Positions 52,040-63,157 of a stretch of 64,000 nucleotides of DNA are shown here, piece after piece; the first letter of the stretch is position 1, and every line of letters begins with the position of its first letter. The notes beneath the pieces are model-generated. The model had not been told where the DNA came from and did not search any database. It saw nothing but the letters and a program-made list of their open reading frames with translations. The DNA is taken from positions 41,849,870 to 41,913,869 of the forward strand of contig NC_135168.1 of the NCBI RefSeq assembly GCF_041146795.1. Direction: 5' to 3'. The position numbers were made by a program, and so were the translations under genes. The stretch is from Maylandia zebra (taxonomy: Eukaryota; Chordata; Actinopteri; Cichliformes; Cichlidae).

Positions 52040-53054
52040 TAGGGTTGGGTATCGTCACTGATTTCTAGAATCGATTCGATTCCGATTCACAAGGTCCCGA
52101 ATTTATTCAATTCGATTCGAATCGGGGAAATTTAGCCTCAGACAGTCATAAATATTATAATTCTGATCACTTATCAGTACATTTCTATATTTTTATATCT
52201 ATAAAAAGAAAGCTGACACTTGTGAGACTTTATCAAAGGTGTAACCATCACAGCTGATTCCTTTGTGTCAAAGTAACTGAGGATAAAACACAGAAAAACA
52301 CGAAGGCGGTTTGCTGGGTTTTTATAGCAGATGACCTTAAATACATTGTGCAGTCAAAAACGAAGTGAAGCAAAGCAAAGTTACAGAGGTTTGATTAGAG
52401 ACACAGCTAAGCATTTTTGCAATTTTGCATAATTTTAAAAAATTTAAATTTGTTCAGTATTGAACAGCAGAAATTAAGCTTTCTTGTTGGAAGTAAGTTA
52501 AAAAAAAAAAAAACACAAACAAACAAACTAACAAACAGTGGCCGACACCATAGACTGGTGGGTAATAAGTAGGAGTGGGTGACGATGTTTATGTGAAAAA
52601 AGTAGTTTGGATCATCTTTGGCTGCTGGTTCAGTCAATATTGTTTGGAGAGAGATAAAAACCTGCAGCTTCAGAATCTAGTGCAAAAAGGAGGTAAACAA
52701 AAAGCGCCCGCTGACGCTTCAAAATCAGTGAGCTGTCGGCTTTCAGCGCCCACGGCGTGTCTGCGTCTGTGTACAGGCCGTTGGGTGAGAAAGGCGACAT
52801 CTCACTGATTTGGATGCCTTGGGTCCGCGTTTTGTGTTTACGTCTTTGTGCAGAATCCGTGTACCTGCTCTCACTGACTGTTTTAGCTGTTTGGTGGTTG
52901 TAGAAATTTCGTGAGGTTTAACCTGAGATTCTGGCATTTCGGGCAAAATAAATTTATATTTAAAAATCGATTTAGGATTTTAATGAATCGATATCACGTT
53001 ATCCAAGCCAGAATCGATTTTAATCGATAAATAGATAATCAAAACCCACCCCTA
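52040..53054. mobile_element. Nonautonomous hAT element, 1,015 bp, with 8-bp target duplication
   Basis: It starts TAGGGTTGGGTATCG and ends AAAACCCACCCCTA, imperfect terminal inverted repeats. The exact 8-bp direct repeat GGCAGAGG lies on both sides (52032-52039 and 53055-53062). The subterminal regions are packed with ATCGATT motifs (aatcgattcgattccgatt; atcgatttaggat ... gaatcgattttaatcgat), typical of transposase-binding repeats. I see no transposase gene. The intact duplication points to a fairly recent insertion. Confidence 0.9.
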
Positions 53055-53383
53055 GGCAGAGGCAATGTGGATATTTCACCTTGTTTTGGTTTCTTGTTTG
53101 TTTTTTAGGTTAGTTAGCTAGCTAGCTAGTTAAGCTAAGCTAATTCATTGCCAATGTGACATGGAAGAAAAACAGGAAAAAGTTACAGTAAATATTTGTG
53201 TCTTCTATTTGTAAATGTCTGTGTAAGACTTAAATGCCTCTTAATATAATCAATTCATGTAATCATCATCTTTCATATTTAATCATGCAGCATATATTTA
53301 TAAGAATTAAGTATGAGTGAAAAAAACATTATGTGGTATAAGAAAATACAAAAGGCCCTGTTTTAATGAGTTAGTGAGTTATA

Positions 53384-53625
53384 TGTATTCACCGGTGCCT
53401 TTTTTCAGGTATGCCTTTTCAACTGCTTGTCTAATCAGTCAATCACATGACAGCAGTTCAGTGTATTAATGCATGTAGAGCTCACAAATCTGCAGCAACT
53501 ATGTGATGCTGTCGTGCGAATATGCACCAGAATCTCTGATGAATGTTTTTAGCACCTTGTTGAATTTATGTCACAAAGAATTAAGGCCTTTCTGAAGTAC
53601 CTAATAAAATCACTGGTGAATGTAT
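53384..53625 (+). mobile_element. Internally deleted Tc1-like element (about 240 bp)
   Basis: The left end gtattcaccggtgcc...caggtatgccttttcaactgcttg and the right end cctaataaaatcactggtgaatgtatg form inverted termini (GTATTCACCGGT / ACTGGTGAATGTA). Between them only the last part of the transposase gene remains (gcagcaactatgtgatgctgtcgtgcgaatatg ... agcaccttgttgaatttatg). It is the same family as 16128-16790, reduced to MITE size. Confidence 0.78.
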
Positions 53626-55449
53626 GTCTCATTAAAATTTGCTGTTGAATACTGAACTGAGAAGTAATACTTTATACTTTTGAATGCAAGAAAGAGAGAA
53701 AATAAGGATTTTTTGTAAGTTTAAGGGTTTTTTTTAAAAACTCCATTTATAGAGTATTCATGTGTTTTCTTAATTACTTTCATTATTATAAGAAATGTCT
53801 CTGCTGTTATGTTCAAAGGAAATACATCTACAATATGTCTAGATGCAGTCAGTTACCAGGTCAGAAAGTATTTCACAGTATAACTGTGACAAAACTACTT
53901 TAAAGGCAGTTTTGAGCTTTGGTTATGTAAAAGGACTTTTTACTGTGTGCCACAGTTTCACGCTACTGTTAGAGGAGATGAGATAGCAGTATTAAATTAC
54001 TCCCCTCAGCTTTTTCCTGCCACTGATAACCACCTGCAGAAAAACTTTCATCGTGACCAATGTAATTACCCTTCCCATATTCTCAAGTCCCAATTTCATG
54101 GCAGAACTGTGGGCGGTTGCCCTCCATGGCGGAAAGCAGCTGCCTGGGTGGTCATGGGACATATTTAGTGTTTTTCCGGTGCAGGAACCAAGCCATTAAC
54201 AGCCAGAATTTCTCTGATCGTCAGACTTTGATGATGTGTGCCCACTCATTCTCCCCCAACTCTCTAACTTCTGCTGCCTCTGCTTTTATTCCTCTCTTTT
54301 GTGTGTTTGCATCTTTTTAATTTGCTGTCACTCAGTCTTTGTCTGAAACCCATCGCTCCGGCACTTCTCTCTCCCTGACAGTATCCTCCACGTGGCTGTC
54401 TATGCTTGTCTTGAATAAGCCTGCGTGTTGGCCCGAATGAGTTGGCGTTTTAGTTTGCGTTTTGCCGTCGTGTTTGCTGACGTTCACCTTCACACGTGGT
54501 ATTTGCAGAGGATGAACCGAGACTCACACCCTGACGTCAAAGGAGGCCGGAAGGAAATGAAATGTATGGGGGAAGAATTTCAGAAGGATGGAGCCGATTA
54601 ATTTCCTCCCACTGCGTGCTGGATATTTACCCTGCAAAAGAATTCAGTCGAATGGTTGAGAGTGCAGGGCTGCAGTCAACAGGAAAGCAAACCTATCACA
54701 TCCATAATTGACAAACATCATTTGCAGTGCTGCTACACAGCAGTGCCAGCTTCTATTAACCAGCACGTGAAAACCTGAGCCTGCTGGACAGCAAAGCCTT
54801 CCTCCTGAACAGAAAAGCAAGACTGAATGAATAAATCATTTTAAGTGGAAACAACGAAAGAGAGAGAGGCTGCCTATGAGTTCACACACTGAACATCAAT
54901 GTTCCTACAGCCTGTGGGAGTTTCACTAGACGAAGAGCTGCCAAGCAGGAGGGAGTCAACTGGGAAACCTCCCAAACAATTACTAAATATCAAAAAAGAA
55001 AGCTTTCGATGAATTTTGAATTAAATATGTCTTCTTTTAACTTTTGCAGTTCTTTGAACAGTTGTCCATGTATTCGGGTTCCTGAGTCAAGTACCCAGTT
55101 CCAAGCTTTGGGCTTTTTAAAATAATGTTTCCTGATTGTGTTTCTTTGCATTTGGTTCTTCCCTCTAATTCTGTTCTTGGTTTTAGTTCATATTGTATTC
55201 CTTGCTTGGCTTATTTTCCTCTATCTGGTCAAATCCCATCTCTGTGTTTCATCTTATATCACTTTGTCAAGTTTAACTGCCCTCTCATTATCCCTGATTT
55301 ATTCCTGCTGTGTCTCCCACTTATTTAACCCTCACCTCATTACCATGTGTGTAAACTGTTTACATCTTCCTCTGGTCCTTTGTCGCATCCTCGAACACTG
55401 CTGTGTGTTTCCTTGCTCCATGTTTCCTGAAGTTATGTGCTCCCTATCT
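53626..55449. other. Intergenic, no gene seen
   Basis: There are short chance reading frames only, such as CT-rich hydrophobic ones at 55125-55467. No supported exon was found. Confidence 0.4.
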
Positions 55450-55454
55450 ATGTT

Positions 55455-55730
55455 ACTGTACAAATAATATATTATTAACATAAAACTATGTTTCTAGAAT
55501 ATGTTTATTGGGGCTAAAACAAACAAACTATGCTTGTTCAGTCTTTTTTCTAAATTCTGCCTATAACTGATCCCTGTGGTGTCTCACATGTAACTATTGG
55601 GGGTTTTACAGTTTCTTTGGCTTTGGGGTGAGTTTGCTGGGACGTCCACTGCTGGATGTTTTCCACTTGTGAATAATCTCTCTCACTGTTTTAAAATTGT
55701 TTGAAAATAGCATTAATGTGTCTTTCCCCT
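55455..55730 (-). mobile_element. Tc1-like transposon fragment, related to 50440-50655
   Basis: The minus strand reads gtgagagagattattcacaagtggaaaacatcc, i.e. VREIIHKWKTS, from a Tc1-type DNA-binding domain. ggtgagtttgctgggacgtccactgctgg is also typical of this family. Compared with 50440-50655 it holds about 90 extra bases, so that copy is more deleted. Confidence 0.65.
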
Positions 55731-55964
55731 CCGTGATTTACCCCAGATTTCTATTGTTTTGTATTCCTGACTCCAGTGCTTCCTTCAATTTGTATGTTTG
55801 AGATTTTGAAAAAGCTCCTGCATCAAAGCGGTTTTTGAGTTCACATTTTTCCCTCTCCTCCATACTGGGTCGAAAAGCTGCTGCACAGCACATGATTTTA
55901 CTTTAAAAAAAGAAACAAACAAAACAAAAATACTACATAAGGTATAAAATCCATACTTTACTAT

Positions 55965-56130
55965 AAATTCTTTCCCTTATCAAGTTCTGGATCATGGGTG
56001 CAAGAGGAGGAGTGCACCGCAAACAGGCTGCCAGTCCCATTAACACCAACAGAGAGAATGCACGAACTCCAACACAGAAATTTGAACCCAAGACCTTTTT
56101 GTTGATAACCTATACTAGCTTCTTGTGGAT
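55965..56130 (+). repeat. LINE-tail-like repeat fragment
   Basis: gagagaatgcacgaactccaacacagaaatttgaacccaagacctttttg matches the 3' portion of the common teleost repeat also seen at 22095-22315. Confidence 0.55.
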
Positions 56131-59100
56131 GTAAAATGTAAAGCATTGATAATTTTTTGTTAGACCCTGACCCTAACCCTTCAGAACTTGAGCACGATTA
56201 CCTCAGCCAAGGACGTAATAGTTCTGTCCTTAAAACACGACAGCTCCAAAAGTTTTGAACGAATTCTCATAAAATTTGTTGGGGTGTGGAATAGGGTCAT
56301 GGAAAACATTCTATTAAAATTTGGCTTACATCCACCAAAGTTTTTAAAGACAACTTAATGAGTTAATGGTCAGAAATTGACAGAAAGCCTTATATTTTAG
56401 AAACTAAGGCTTCTGTATATAGCAGTTTATCAAAATATTTCTTACTGCCTTTTTATTGACAACATATATTCTAAATATCATGTTATTATGATTTTAAATA
56501 AAGTCAAACATTCATAAAATGTCTTTTATATTTAAAACTTTACTTGAAATTCTGCTGCCTTTGACTGTATTGGAAACATTCAGGTATTGCATACTGGTAT
56601 ATGGGTACTCCAAACATCCAAATGTCATTTTATATTTGACCTCTGATCTCAGTTTTACATTTCGCATTTGTCGTTGTTTCAGGTTGACCCCAAAACGTGT
56701 TATATCTTTAAAGGGAGTATTACCTAGTTAGTTAGAAATATACTACACTATATTATTATAGAACAAGCTCAGGTTATTCGTGCCCAGTTATTTACAAATA
56801 AATATCTATTATCCATTATCGACTCCTACATAATGTTTGTGTAATCAAAGTAAACATCTCTCATGCTACTCTTGTCTGAGTTTCTTAGCTGAGGTCATAA
56901 TTACACATTACCAGTATAGTTAAACGCACTCGAGTGTTACGGTAGCTAATCAGTAGGCTGCCCAACTATTATTAAGTATTATTTATTTTTGGAAAACAAA
57001 CTTGTTTTCACTTTATGTATGTTGCTAAACATCAAAATAATTTTTTTACTAAACAATGTAATGCATGCTACATATGTAGTATATCCACATAAAAAAAAGG
57101 CGGTTTCATAAATAAATTTAATAACAGTCACCGCAGGCACATTTTGGGACCAGGCCTTATGTTTGGCACCCCTGCTCTTAGTTTTCATTAAACTTGAAAC
57201 AAAGAAACTACAGAGAATTTTTGTCACAGTAAAGCCCTGTGTGCAAAGATAGAACTGATAAGTCATTTTCGTTTCTGACTGACTGTATCGATTTGTTGAA
57301 TATCTTAGGTTCATCAAAGTTGTACTGTCTGCGTTTTGCAGTATAAAGAGACAGACACAGATTAGTTAAGTGCCATAATAGAGCTTTGACAGCTGAAGAG
57401 GTTAGAAGTCAGAACAATAAGATGCAGCCATAAATAAGAATTGGATTCATGAATGAAACGTCAACCTTCTGGCACTGCTCCTCTGCTTGTGTGTGCATGC
57501 ACAGAAATATCCATGAACATGCATGAGAATTTATGCGATGAGGCTTGCTGCCCTGTGCGTCCGGCCTTGCGTCACTTAGAAGCAAAAAGAGGAGAGCGGG
57601 GTGACGACAGGGCACATCTGTCTGAAGATCTGTCCACTCTTCTGAACATTTACGCAGACAGCTAAAAATATACTGCGACAGGCTGCATAGAGAGCCTGCT
57701 GGGAGCCAAAGAAGCACTCGAGATTTGATGCCTGCTTCTTTTTTTCCCTCTGCCTTTCTGATTCAGAAAGAGTGAAAGATGTCATCGTATGACAAAGACA
57801 ACAAGAGTAAAACCCAAGAAGTGTGAGCCTTGAGTTTGTTGTAAGTAGGAGAACAAAAGCACAGTGATTAGATGAGCAGTTGTCGTGAGTCAATCACTCT
57901 GCCTCCCACTGGGAGCCTGTATAGCCCATTTTTTTTGGCACAGACGCAACTTGTGACGTCCTTTTGACAATTGCTTTATATGTGCCCAAAAATATGACTT
58001 CCAGAGCCACTGTGAGAGACACTGCTATTCCGGTAACACCATATTTGCTCCTGACTTTGGAGTAGGCAAACACATCCGTCTGGTGCTCGGCAGGGTTTTT
58101 CTCTCACTTTTCTTCTTGTTTGTTTTGGATGCCGTCTCTCCGCCATCCCGCACGAGTCCACATTTGGGAATCGTACAAAACTATTAGAGAATATGGGACA
58201 CGAGCCCCTGGGACCCGCATTCATCTGTCTCCCTGTTTACAGAGGATAACAGGAAGCGCTTTCTCTGGAAGAGCCAGAAAAGCGGATTTAATAAAAAACT
58301 TTGCAGGTTTTAGCAGAACGGGATGACGCAAATACAAGTCCAAAAAGTTAATCAACTTGGGTCCCAACACTTTATCTACGGCTCAGACAGCTCAGTAGGC
58401 TGAGCCAGAGATCTGTAGCCATAGATTAGTTATTTAAATTTGTTCATTGCATGAAACAATTTAAAAGCTTTTATTTAATTTAAAAAAAAAAAACAGCAAA
58501 TCTGTTACATGTCTTAAGCCTCTTTGTCTTATCCACTGAGCAACTAGGCCTGCTGAGCCGCTCATTGCACATTGTATGGATCATTGTACATAAACAATGC
58601 TCTAATGACCAGCCAACTGTAGAAGATGTACTATTTGAACAAAGTCCAAAAAACATCACACAACTGAATTCAACCAGATTGCAGAAGATGTTTCACAGCT
58701 ATCTCAGCTGACTTCCATTTTCTACACTGACATTATACTATTTATAGAGTGAATGATCATCATCATCATCATCTTAATTGTTAATTAGTCTATTACAGCT
58801 GATGTAAACCAACACTGACCATGGGCACCACAGATACTGTGCAGCAGTTCATTGCAGTTCTTTACAATAAATCCACCACAGTACGACAAGCTGACCTCTT
58901 TATCCCATACAAACTACCCAGGATTTTATACGTGACACTTGAATAACACAAAGTTAGTATATCTTTGTTTGTTTTGCAGAAATATCCAGTCTGTGATTGA
59001 AGTGATGACATCACACGCAAGCTTTAAATTTGCAGTTTATAAAGTATCACTGAACAGTTCTTACCTTTAAACCTAGCCTAACACTTGCACTCCTTCCCAA

Positions 59101-59138
59101 GTATAAATGCTACAGAGGAACCTTTAAGCATTTGTTTA
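56131..59138. other. Intergenic, no gene seen
   Basis: AT-rich. A block of promoter-like GC content near 57540-57620 and 58060-58260 has no associated exon that I can support. Confidence 0.4.
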
Positions 59139-59160
59139 AAAAAAAAAAAAAAAAAAAAAA
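59139..59160 (+). repeat. A homopolymer, about 22 bases
   Basis: Seen directly, just upstream of the solo LTR. Confidence 0.9.
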
Positions 59161-59185
59161 TGTAAGCAGTAGGAAGTTCAGATAT

Positions 59186-59953
59186 TGTCACGTGGCCGGG
59201 TGGCCGGTACCGAACAGGACTCAGGTGCAGAAACCCAGAGCGGAGGCAGCAGATGATGCAACAATTTATTAGGTTTAAGTGCAAGAGAAAAACGTGGCAA
59301 AGCCAAAAAAACAGCGAGACGTGGAGTCTTGGTGCGGCGTGGCCTGGGGAACGTGGCTATGGCGAGGGAATGAGGCCTGAGATGCGGAACGGAGCTGAGT
59401 GGGGAATAGTCACACTGAAGGAAGAGGATATAGGAGTTAGGTAGGTAGTGAAGGCAGCTCTGCAGTGGCCAGTTGTAAGAGCAGCAATTCTTACTTGCAG
59501 TTAGGGACCTGGAGTGTTGAGAGGGGGGTGATGAAGATCCAGGGGAGGCTGAGTAGCGTGGAAAAGCTGGCCTGAGATCCGGGGCTTCAGATGGAGTGTG
59601 ATGGCAGGAGGGCAGGCAGGTGAGGCACAGAGAGATTTCCAGAATGATTACTAGGTATCCTGAGTCCAGAGGTGGAGTGTGAGCCAAGGTGGATACAGCA
59701 ACTGTAGCACAAGAGAGTCGTGTTAACAGGATGAATCACAGCAAGAACTTAACGTATACGGCCTGTTACCAACATGTGTTGATGACGAACTGGCAGTGAA
59801 TGAACATCAACGTGTGGTTTAAATCCCTCTGGCTTGATTGCCTGCAATAGGCTCCAGGTGTGCGGGAGCTGGAGTTGGCCCTGCCCAGGGGCGGATCCCA
59901 GGTCAGTTCAGGAGCCTTATGGAAATTCCAGCCACCCACCGCAGACCATGACA
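59186..59953 (-). mobile_element. Probable solo LTR of a gypsy-type retrotransposon, 768 bp
   Basis: The element has TGTCAC...ATGACA termini, that is TG..CA ends, between 5-bp direct repeats GATAT (59181-59185 and 59954-59958), the signature of retroviral-type integration. Read on the minus strand it begins TGTCATGGTCTGCGG, a familiar teleost LTR start, and has an AATAAA about 80 bases before its end. No internal region or second LTR lies alongside, so it is a lone LTR fossil left by recombination. The intact target duplication suggests a moderate age. Confidence 0.65.
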
Positions 59954-60114
59954 GATATTTTCTGTTATGGTGGCAAAGTGAGGACCTGCTGATTTACAAT
60001 ATGAGAAGCTATTACAGAGTGAGTAGAGATAAACAAAATAACACAATGACAGGCAACACAAAAGGGCTCAGACATTTTAGTGCACGTTTGAGGTTTGGAT
60101 AATAATAATAATAT

Positions 60115-60255
60115 TTAACACAATTTAGTGGGCTACACACTGAACTTAGAGGGTAAAACAAAGTATCGACCCTGTTGCACTAGTATCGAGCCGATGCCAG
60201 TACCAGCACTGGTATCAATACGATCAAAATTTGGGTCGATCCACCCACCTCTAGC
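60115..60255 (+). repeat. Truncated hAT-like element end next to selenoh
   Basis: caaagtatcgaccctgttgc ... agtatcgagccgatgcc ... ggtatcaatacgatcaaaatttgggtcgatccacccacctctag resembles the end of hAT elements of the kind at 52040-53054 (cacccacc plus tcga-rich subterminal repeats). No left end or target duplication was found. Confidence 0.5.
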
Positions 60256-60275
60256 TAAAAGCTTTTGTAACAGCG

Positions 60276-61895
60276 ATGGCGCCGAAAGCAGGTAGGTGTG
60301 TGAATCCTAAATGCTACACTGCACCACTGAGATAAGTTTGTTTCCAGATCTTACACACACACTGCACGCTGTCTTATACAGTCTATAGCTACAGCAGCTG
60401 TCCGGTTTGGATTGGAATTTATCTGCGGAGTTAAAATCAGCAGGAGAAAGTTGGTCAAATGTTTACATTATGCGCTTTTTTTTACGTATTCACATGAAAT
60501 GTCTGAGCATTTAATAATGTAGCAGGTTAAGTTCACTCCCCTGCCTTATCCAGCATTACATTCTGCAACACAATGCAAGCCCCTTTGTGTTATGAAACCA
60601 TCACGTAACAGCACGTGCGCTGTTCAGGTCGTCGAGGGAGGAAGCGCAAAGCGGAGGCAGAGGAGCAGCAAACACCAGCAGGGAAGAAGAAGGAGCGAGC
60701 AGAGGAGGAAGGCAAAAGAGTGGTCATTGAACACTGGTGAATACACTAATCACATGATTATAAGCGGTGTAGTAAATACCCAGATCAACCACTGCTGTTG
60801 TCCACTCACTACTTATTATATGGTTTTATTCATTTTTAGTTTTTCCTTCTGAAATTTCAGTTTAAAAAAATCAGATGCTGTTGACTAGGTCATATAATCG
60901 TAAGACATTAATATAAATCCATTTTACAATATAAAAAACATCCATCCATTCTCTTCTGCTTATCCTTGTCAGGGTCGTGAGGTGTGTGGGTGCTTGATTG
61001 AAAAAGATTACTTTTAACAATGACAAATGCAACTGAGTATTTCATCTACAAAGTGGTACTTAAACAGTAAATTGTCTGTTTAGATTCTACAACAGTATTC
61101 TATGTTATGCAATTATTTTACGACTAATTCATAAATAAAGTAAAATCAAGTATAATTCTTTACTATAAAGAAAGAAAGTATTCTCTCTTTTGCATTCAAA
61201 GTTGTCCTTGGGCTTAGTACTTCCTTAAATGTACTTTTCTAATAAAAGCATCTTATCCGCCTGCACAGATGGCTACCTTATAGTTTACCTGTTGTTTCCT
61301 GCAGTAAAAGCTGACGAGTGTATAGGCATAATGCTGAGGAGGTGAAATCTGCCCTCCTGGCTGCCTGTCCTGCACTGCCTGTGATCCTCAACCCTGAGAA
61401 ACCCCGCAAGAAGAGCTTCGAAATCACTCTTATGGATGGAGACAAAGGTTAGGAAGATGAAAAGGAAAATCCAAGATTAATCCACCCCTTTTAGTGATGA
61501 CTGGATGTGTAAAGCGCTTTGGGGTCCTTAGGGACTAGTAAAGCGCTATATAAATACAGGCCATTTACCATATAGTAGCTATATCGACTGTACAGAAATT
61601 GTTAAGCATGTGATTTGGTTTTTCACTCACTCTGTATTATCACAGGACTTGCTTTGGATTGCCATGTTCACATCAAAAATATTTCCTACTTGCAGTCTTC
61701 TAAATGACATTGTTCCTCTTTCCTCTGATTCCAAAAGAAAAATGCCTGTGGACTGGAATAAAGAAGGGTCCGCCTGCTAGGCTGAAGTTTCCTCAGCCTG
61801 ATGTAGTAGTTGCTGCTCTACAGGAGGCTCTGAAAGTTGAGCGGATGCCAAAGTTTGTCAAAGCTGTTGCACAGAAAACATCAGCTACAGATTAA
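60276..61895 (+). CDS. selenoh: Selenoprotein H, four coding exons, UGA decoded as selenocysteine
   Basis: Exons are 60276-60291, 60628-60736, 61305-61447 and 61738-61895, with GT-AG junctions and consistent phases, encoding 141 aa if the TGA at 61312-61314 is read as selenocysteine. The protein begins MAPKAGRRGRKRKAEAEEQQ, an AT-hook-like basic nuclear/nucleolar segment. It then has VVIEHCKSU-RVY, where human SELENOH has EHCTSURVY: the CxxU redox motif of a thioredoxin-like fold. It continues NPEKPRKKSFEITL and LWTGIKKGPPARLKFPQPD, both close to human. SELENOH is a nucleolar redox and DNA-binding selenoprotein involved in genome and redox maintenance. The length is close to that of the human protein (about 122 aa), with a longer C-terminus (EALKVERMPKFVKAVAQKTS). 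The frame stays open on both sides of the TGA, and a SECIS element follows. Confidence 0.96.
61312..61314 (+). other. Selenocysteine codon TGA
   Basis: The in-frame TGA is the fourth position of the conserved C-x-x-U motif (TGT AAA AGC TGA CGA). The Cys codon is split across the intron (TG|T). Automatic annotation would call a stop here. Confidence 0.95.
61480..61575 (+). repeat. SINE/LINE 3'-tail fragment in selenoh intron 3
   Basis: gatgactggatgtgtaaagcgctttggggtccttagggactagtaaagcgctatataaatacaggccattta is the conserved tail of a teleost SINE related to the one at 38715-39015. The tRNA-like head is missing. Confidence 0.7.
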
Positions 61896-62102
61896 GTAAG
61901 AGATGTACGTTCCCCATAATTTAATCTGGCTGTCAGTTGAAACAGGTTGTAGATATTTCTTCTTTTATAATTATTTTATTTTGAGGCAAACATCCATCCA
62001 TATTATTTGTGGAAAATCTCAGGTTACGCTGAGCTGTTGATGATGCTTTGCCTGTGTTTATCGGAAAGAACTGACTATTCCTGTCCAATGTTTATGTTTT
62101 AG
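61896..62102 (+). other. Candidate 3' UTR intron of selenoh
   Basis: The TAA stop is immediately followed by a strong donor, TAA|gtaagag, and tttatgttttag|CCCAGC at 62102 is a plausible acceptor. Splicing would bring the SECIS to about 40 bases after the stop. Because the exon junction would be right at the stop codon, it should not trigger nonsense-mediated decay from the normal stop. Inferred from splice consensus only. Confidence 0.5.
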
Positions 62103-62130
62103 CCCAGCGTTCAGGAGATGTGACCAGTGG

Positions 62131-62197
62131 AAGCACAAAATGATGAGGAGTGACCAAGGAGATGTTCTCAGTCCCTCCTCTGATGAGTCAAGTGCCA
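62131..62197 (+). promoter_or_regulatory. SECIS element, form 2
   Basis: The core has ATGA at 62140-62143 opposite TGA at 62181-62183, the non-Watson-Crick quartet. Above it, GAGGAG (62145-62150) pairs with CTCCTC (62175-62180), and GAC (62152-62154) pairs with GTC (62171-62173). The conserved AA bulge follows at 62156-62157, then a small extra stem GAGA/TCTC with a 3-base loop. Below the quartet GCAC pairs with GTGC. This matches the known form-2 SECIS architecture. It recruits SBP2 and the selenocysteine elongation factor to recode the TGA at 61312. Confidence 0.9.
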
Positions 62198-62388
62198 ACT
62201 GTTGTCATCTTCTGGACACATGAGGTCATCTGGTGGAGCATAATGATGCTAATGATGTTTTTATATGTGTTTTGGTAAATTAGAGATTTTCTTTGTTACT
62301 TTTTAGATTTTTTACTTACTCTAGCCAAACACTTAATTGTTTTGTGCAAGTTAATTTTGCTGTGTTCAACTGGATGACTTGATACACC

Positions 62389-62394
62389 AATAAA
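62389..62394 (+). terminator. Polyadenylation signal of selenoh
   Basis: AATAAA lies about 190 bases after the SECIS and is followed by a T-rich stretch (catgttttttttctgtcc). Confidence 0.7.
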
Positions 62395-62404
62395 TCATGT
62401 TTTT

Positions 62405-62700
62405 TTTTCTGTCCATCCACTTTCTTTATTATGGTCACAGGGGGTCTGAAGCCCATCCCAGTTGTCCTTGGTAGAGGCAGGGTACACCCTTCACAGATCG
62501 CCAATCTATTGCAGGGCTAAAATGGAGATACAATCAACCATTCATATTCACATTTATGCCTACAGCCAATTTAGAATCGCCAGTTAGTCTAATTAACTTA
62601 ACCCAATGAATGTTTTTGGACTTTGGGAGGCTGGAGACTGCTCAGTTCAAACACTGGACATTCTTTCTGCAAAGCAACAATGGTAACCATTACTGTGTTG
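62405..62700 (+). repeat. LINE-tail-like repeat, fairly complete
   Basis: In order: tctgtccatccactttcttt, ggtctgaagcccatcccagttgtcc, ggcagggtacacccttcacagatcgcc, caatttagaatcgccagttagtc and ttttggactttgggaggctgg. This follows a common teleost LINE-like 3' repeat. It sits directly after the selenoh polyadenylation signal. Confidence 0.65.
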
Positions 62701-63141
62701 CACTTTTGACCTTTTCCTAAATGTAAATCAGCAGGACCAAGATAAACACAAAAAATATGTTTAATTTACTCAGGCAGGAACACACATAACCCTTTAAATC
62801 AGGTAACACACGTTCACTGCTTTAACTTTATATGCTTAAGTGTGTTGCCACCATACAAACACCATGTATTCCTGTTCATGTATAGGTACATACAAAGATA
62901 ATAAAAGAACACTTATGCTAATGCTGTATGTGTTTAACAAACGGTTTGCATTTTTACTTTAAATGCAGTTTTAGTTAAATTACAGTAATTATATTAACAC
63001 ATTAGAAATAATAACGATAGATCTCATTTTCATTCATGCTCAGAAAACTTCCTACTAATGGTTTCGCCCAGCCAAACTGAAACCCCCTTCCCAAATATAT
63101 TGGTACAGTCGACATGCGCGCGCCAAAGTTTTGTAACAGCA

Positions 63142-63157
63142 ATGGCGTCCAAAGCAG
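63142..63157 (+). pseudogene. Duplicate first exon of selenoh (partial second copy)
   Basis: gttttgtaacagcaATGGCGTCCAAAGCAG|gtgggtgtgtg parallels gcttttgtaacagcgATGGCGCCGAAAGCAG|gtaggtgtgtg of selenoh. The exon length is the same (16 nt), and it encodes MASKA(G) against MAPKA(G). Similar blocks continue into intron 1 up to about 63510 (tttacattattcactttct, atgtagcagg, gttatgaaac, gcacgtgc). Where exon 2 would be expected, no basic coding sequence is found. It is therefore either a decayed duplicate or the start of a second gene whose exons lie past 64000. Confidence 0.65.

Noticed and set aside
52500-52950. Reading frames inside the 1-kb hAT element
   Set aside because: Short, without the hAT transposase catalytic region or dimerisation domain; the element is nonautonomous.
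55125-55467. Hydrophobic reading frames resembling membrane proteins
   Set aside because: Caused by a CT-rich stretch; no start context, splice sites or homologue recognisable.
59178-59687. 169-residue minus-strand reading frame rich in Pro/Ser/Leu
   Set aside because: It lies within the probable solo LTR and has no domain; LTR sequence, not a gene.
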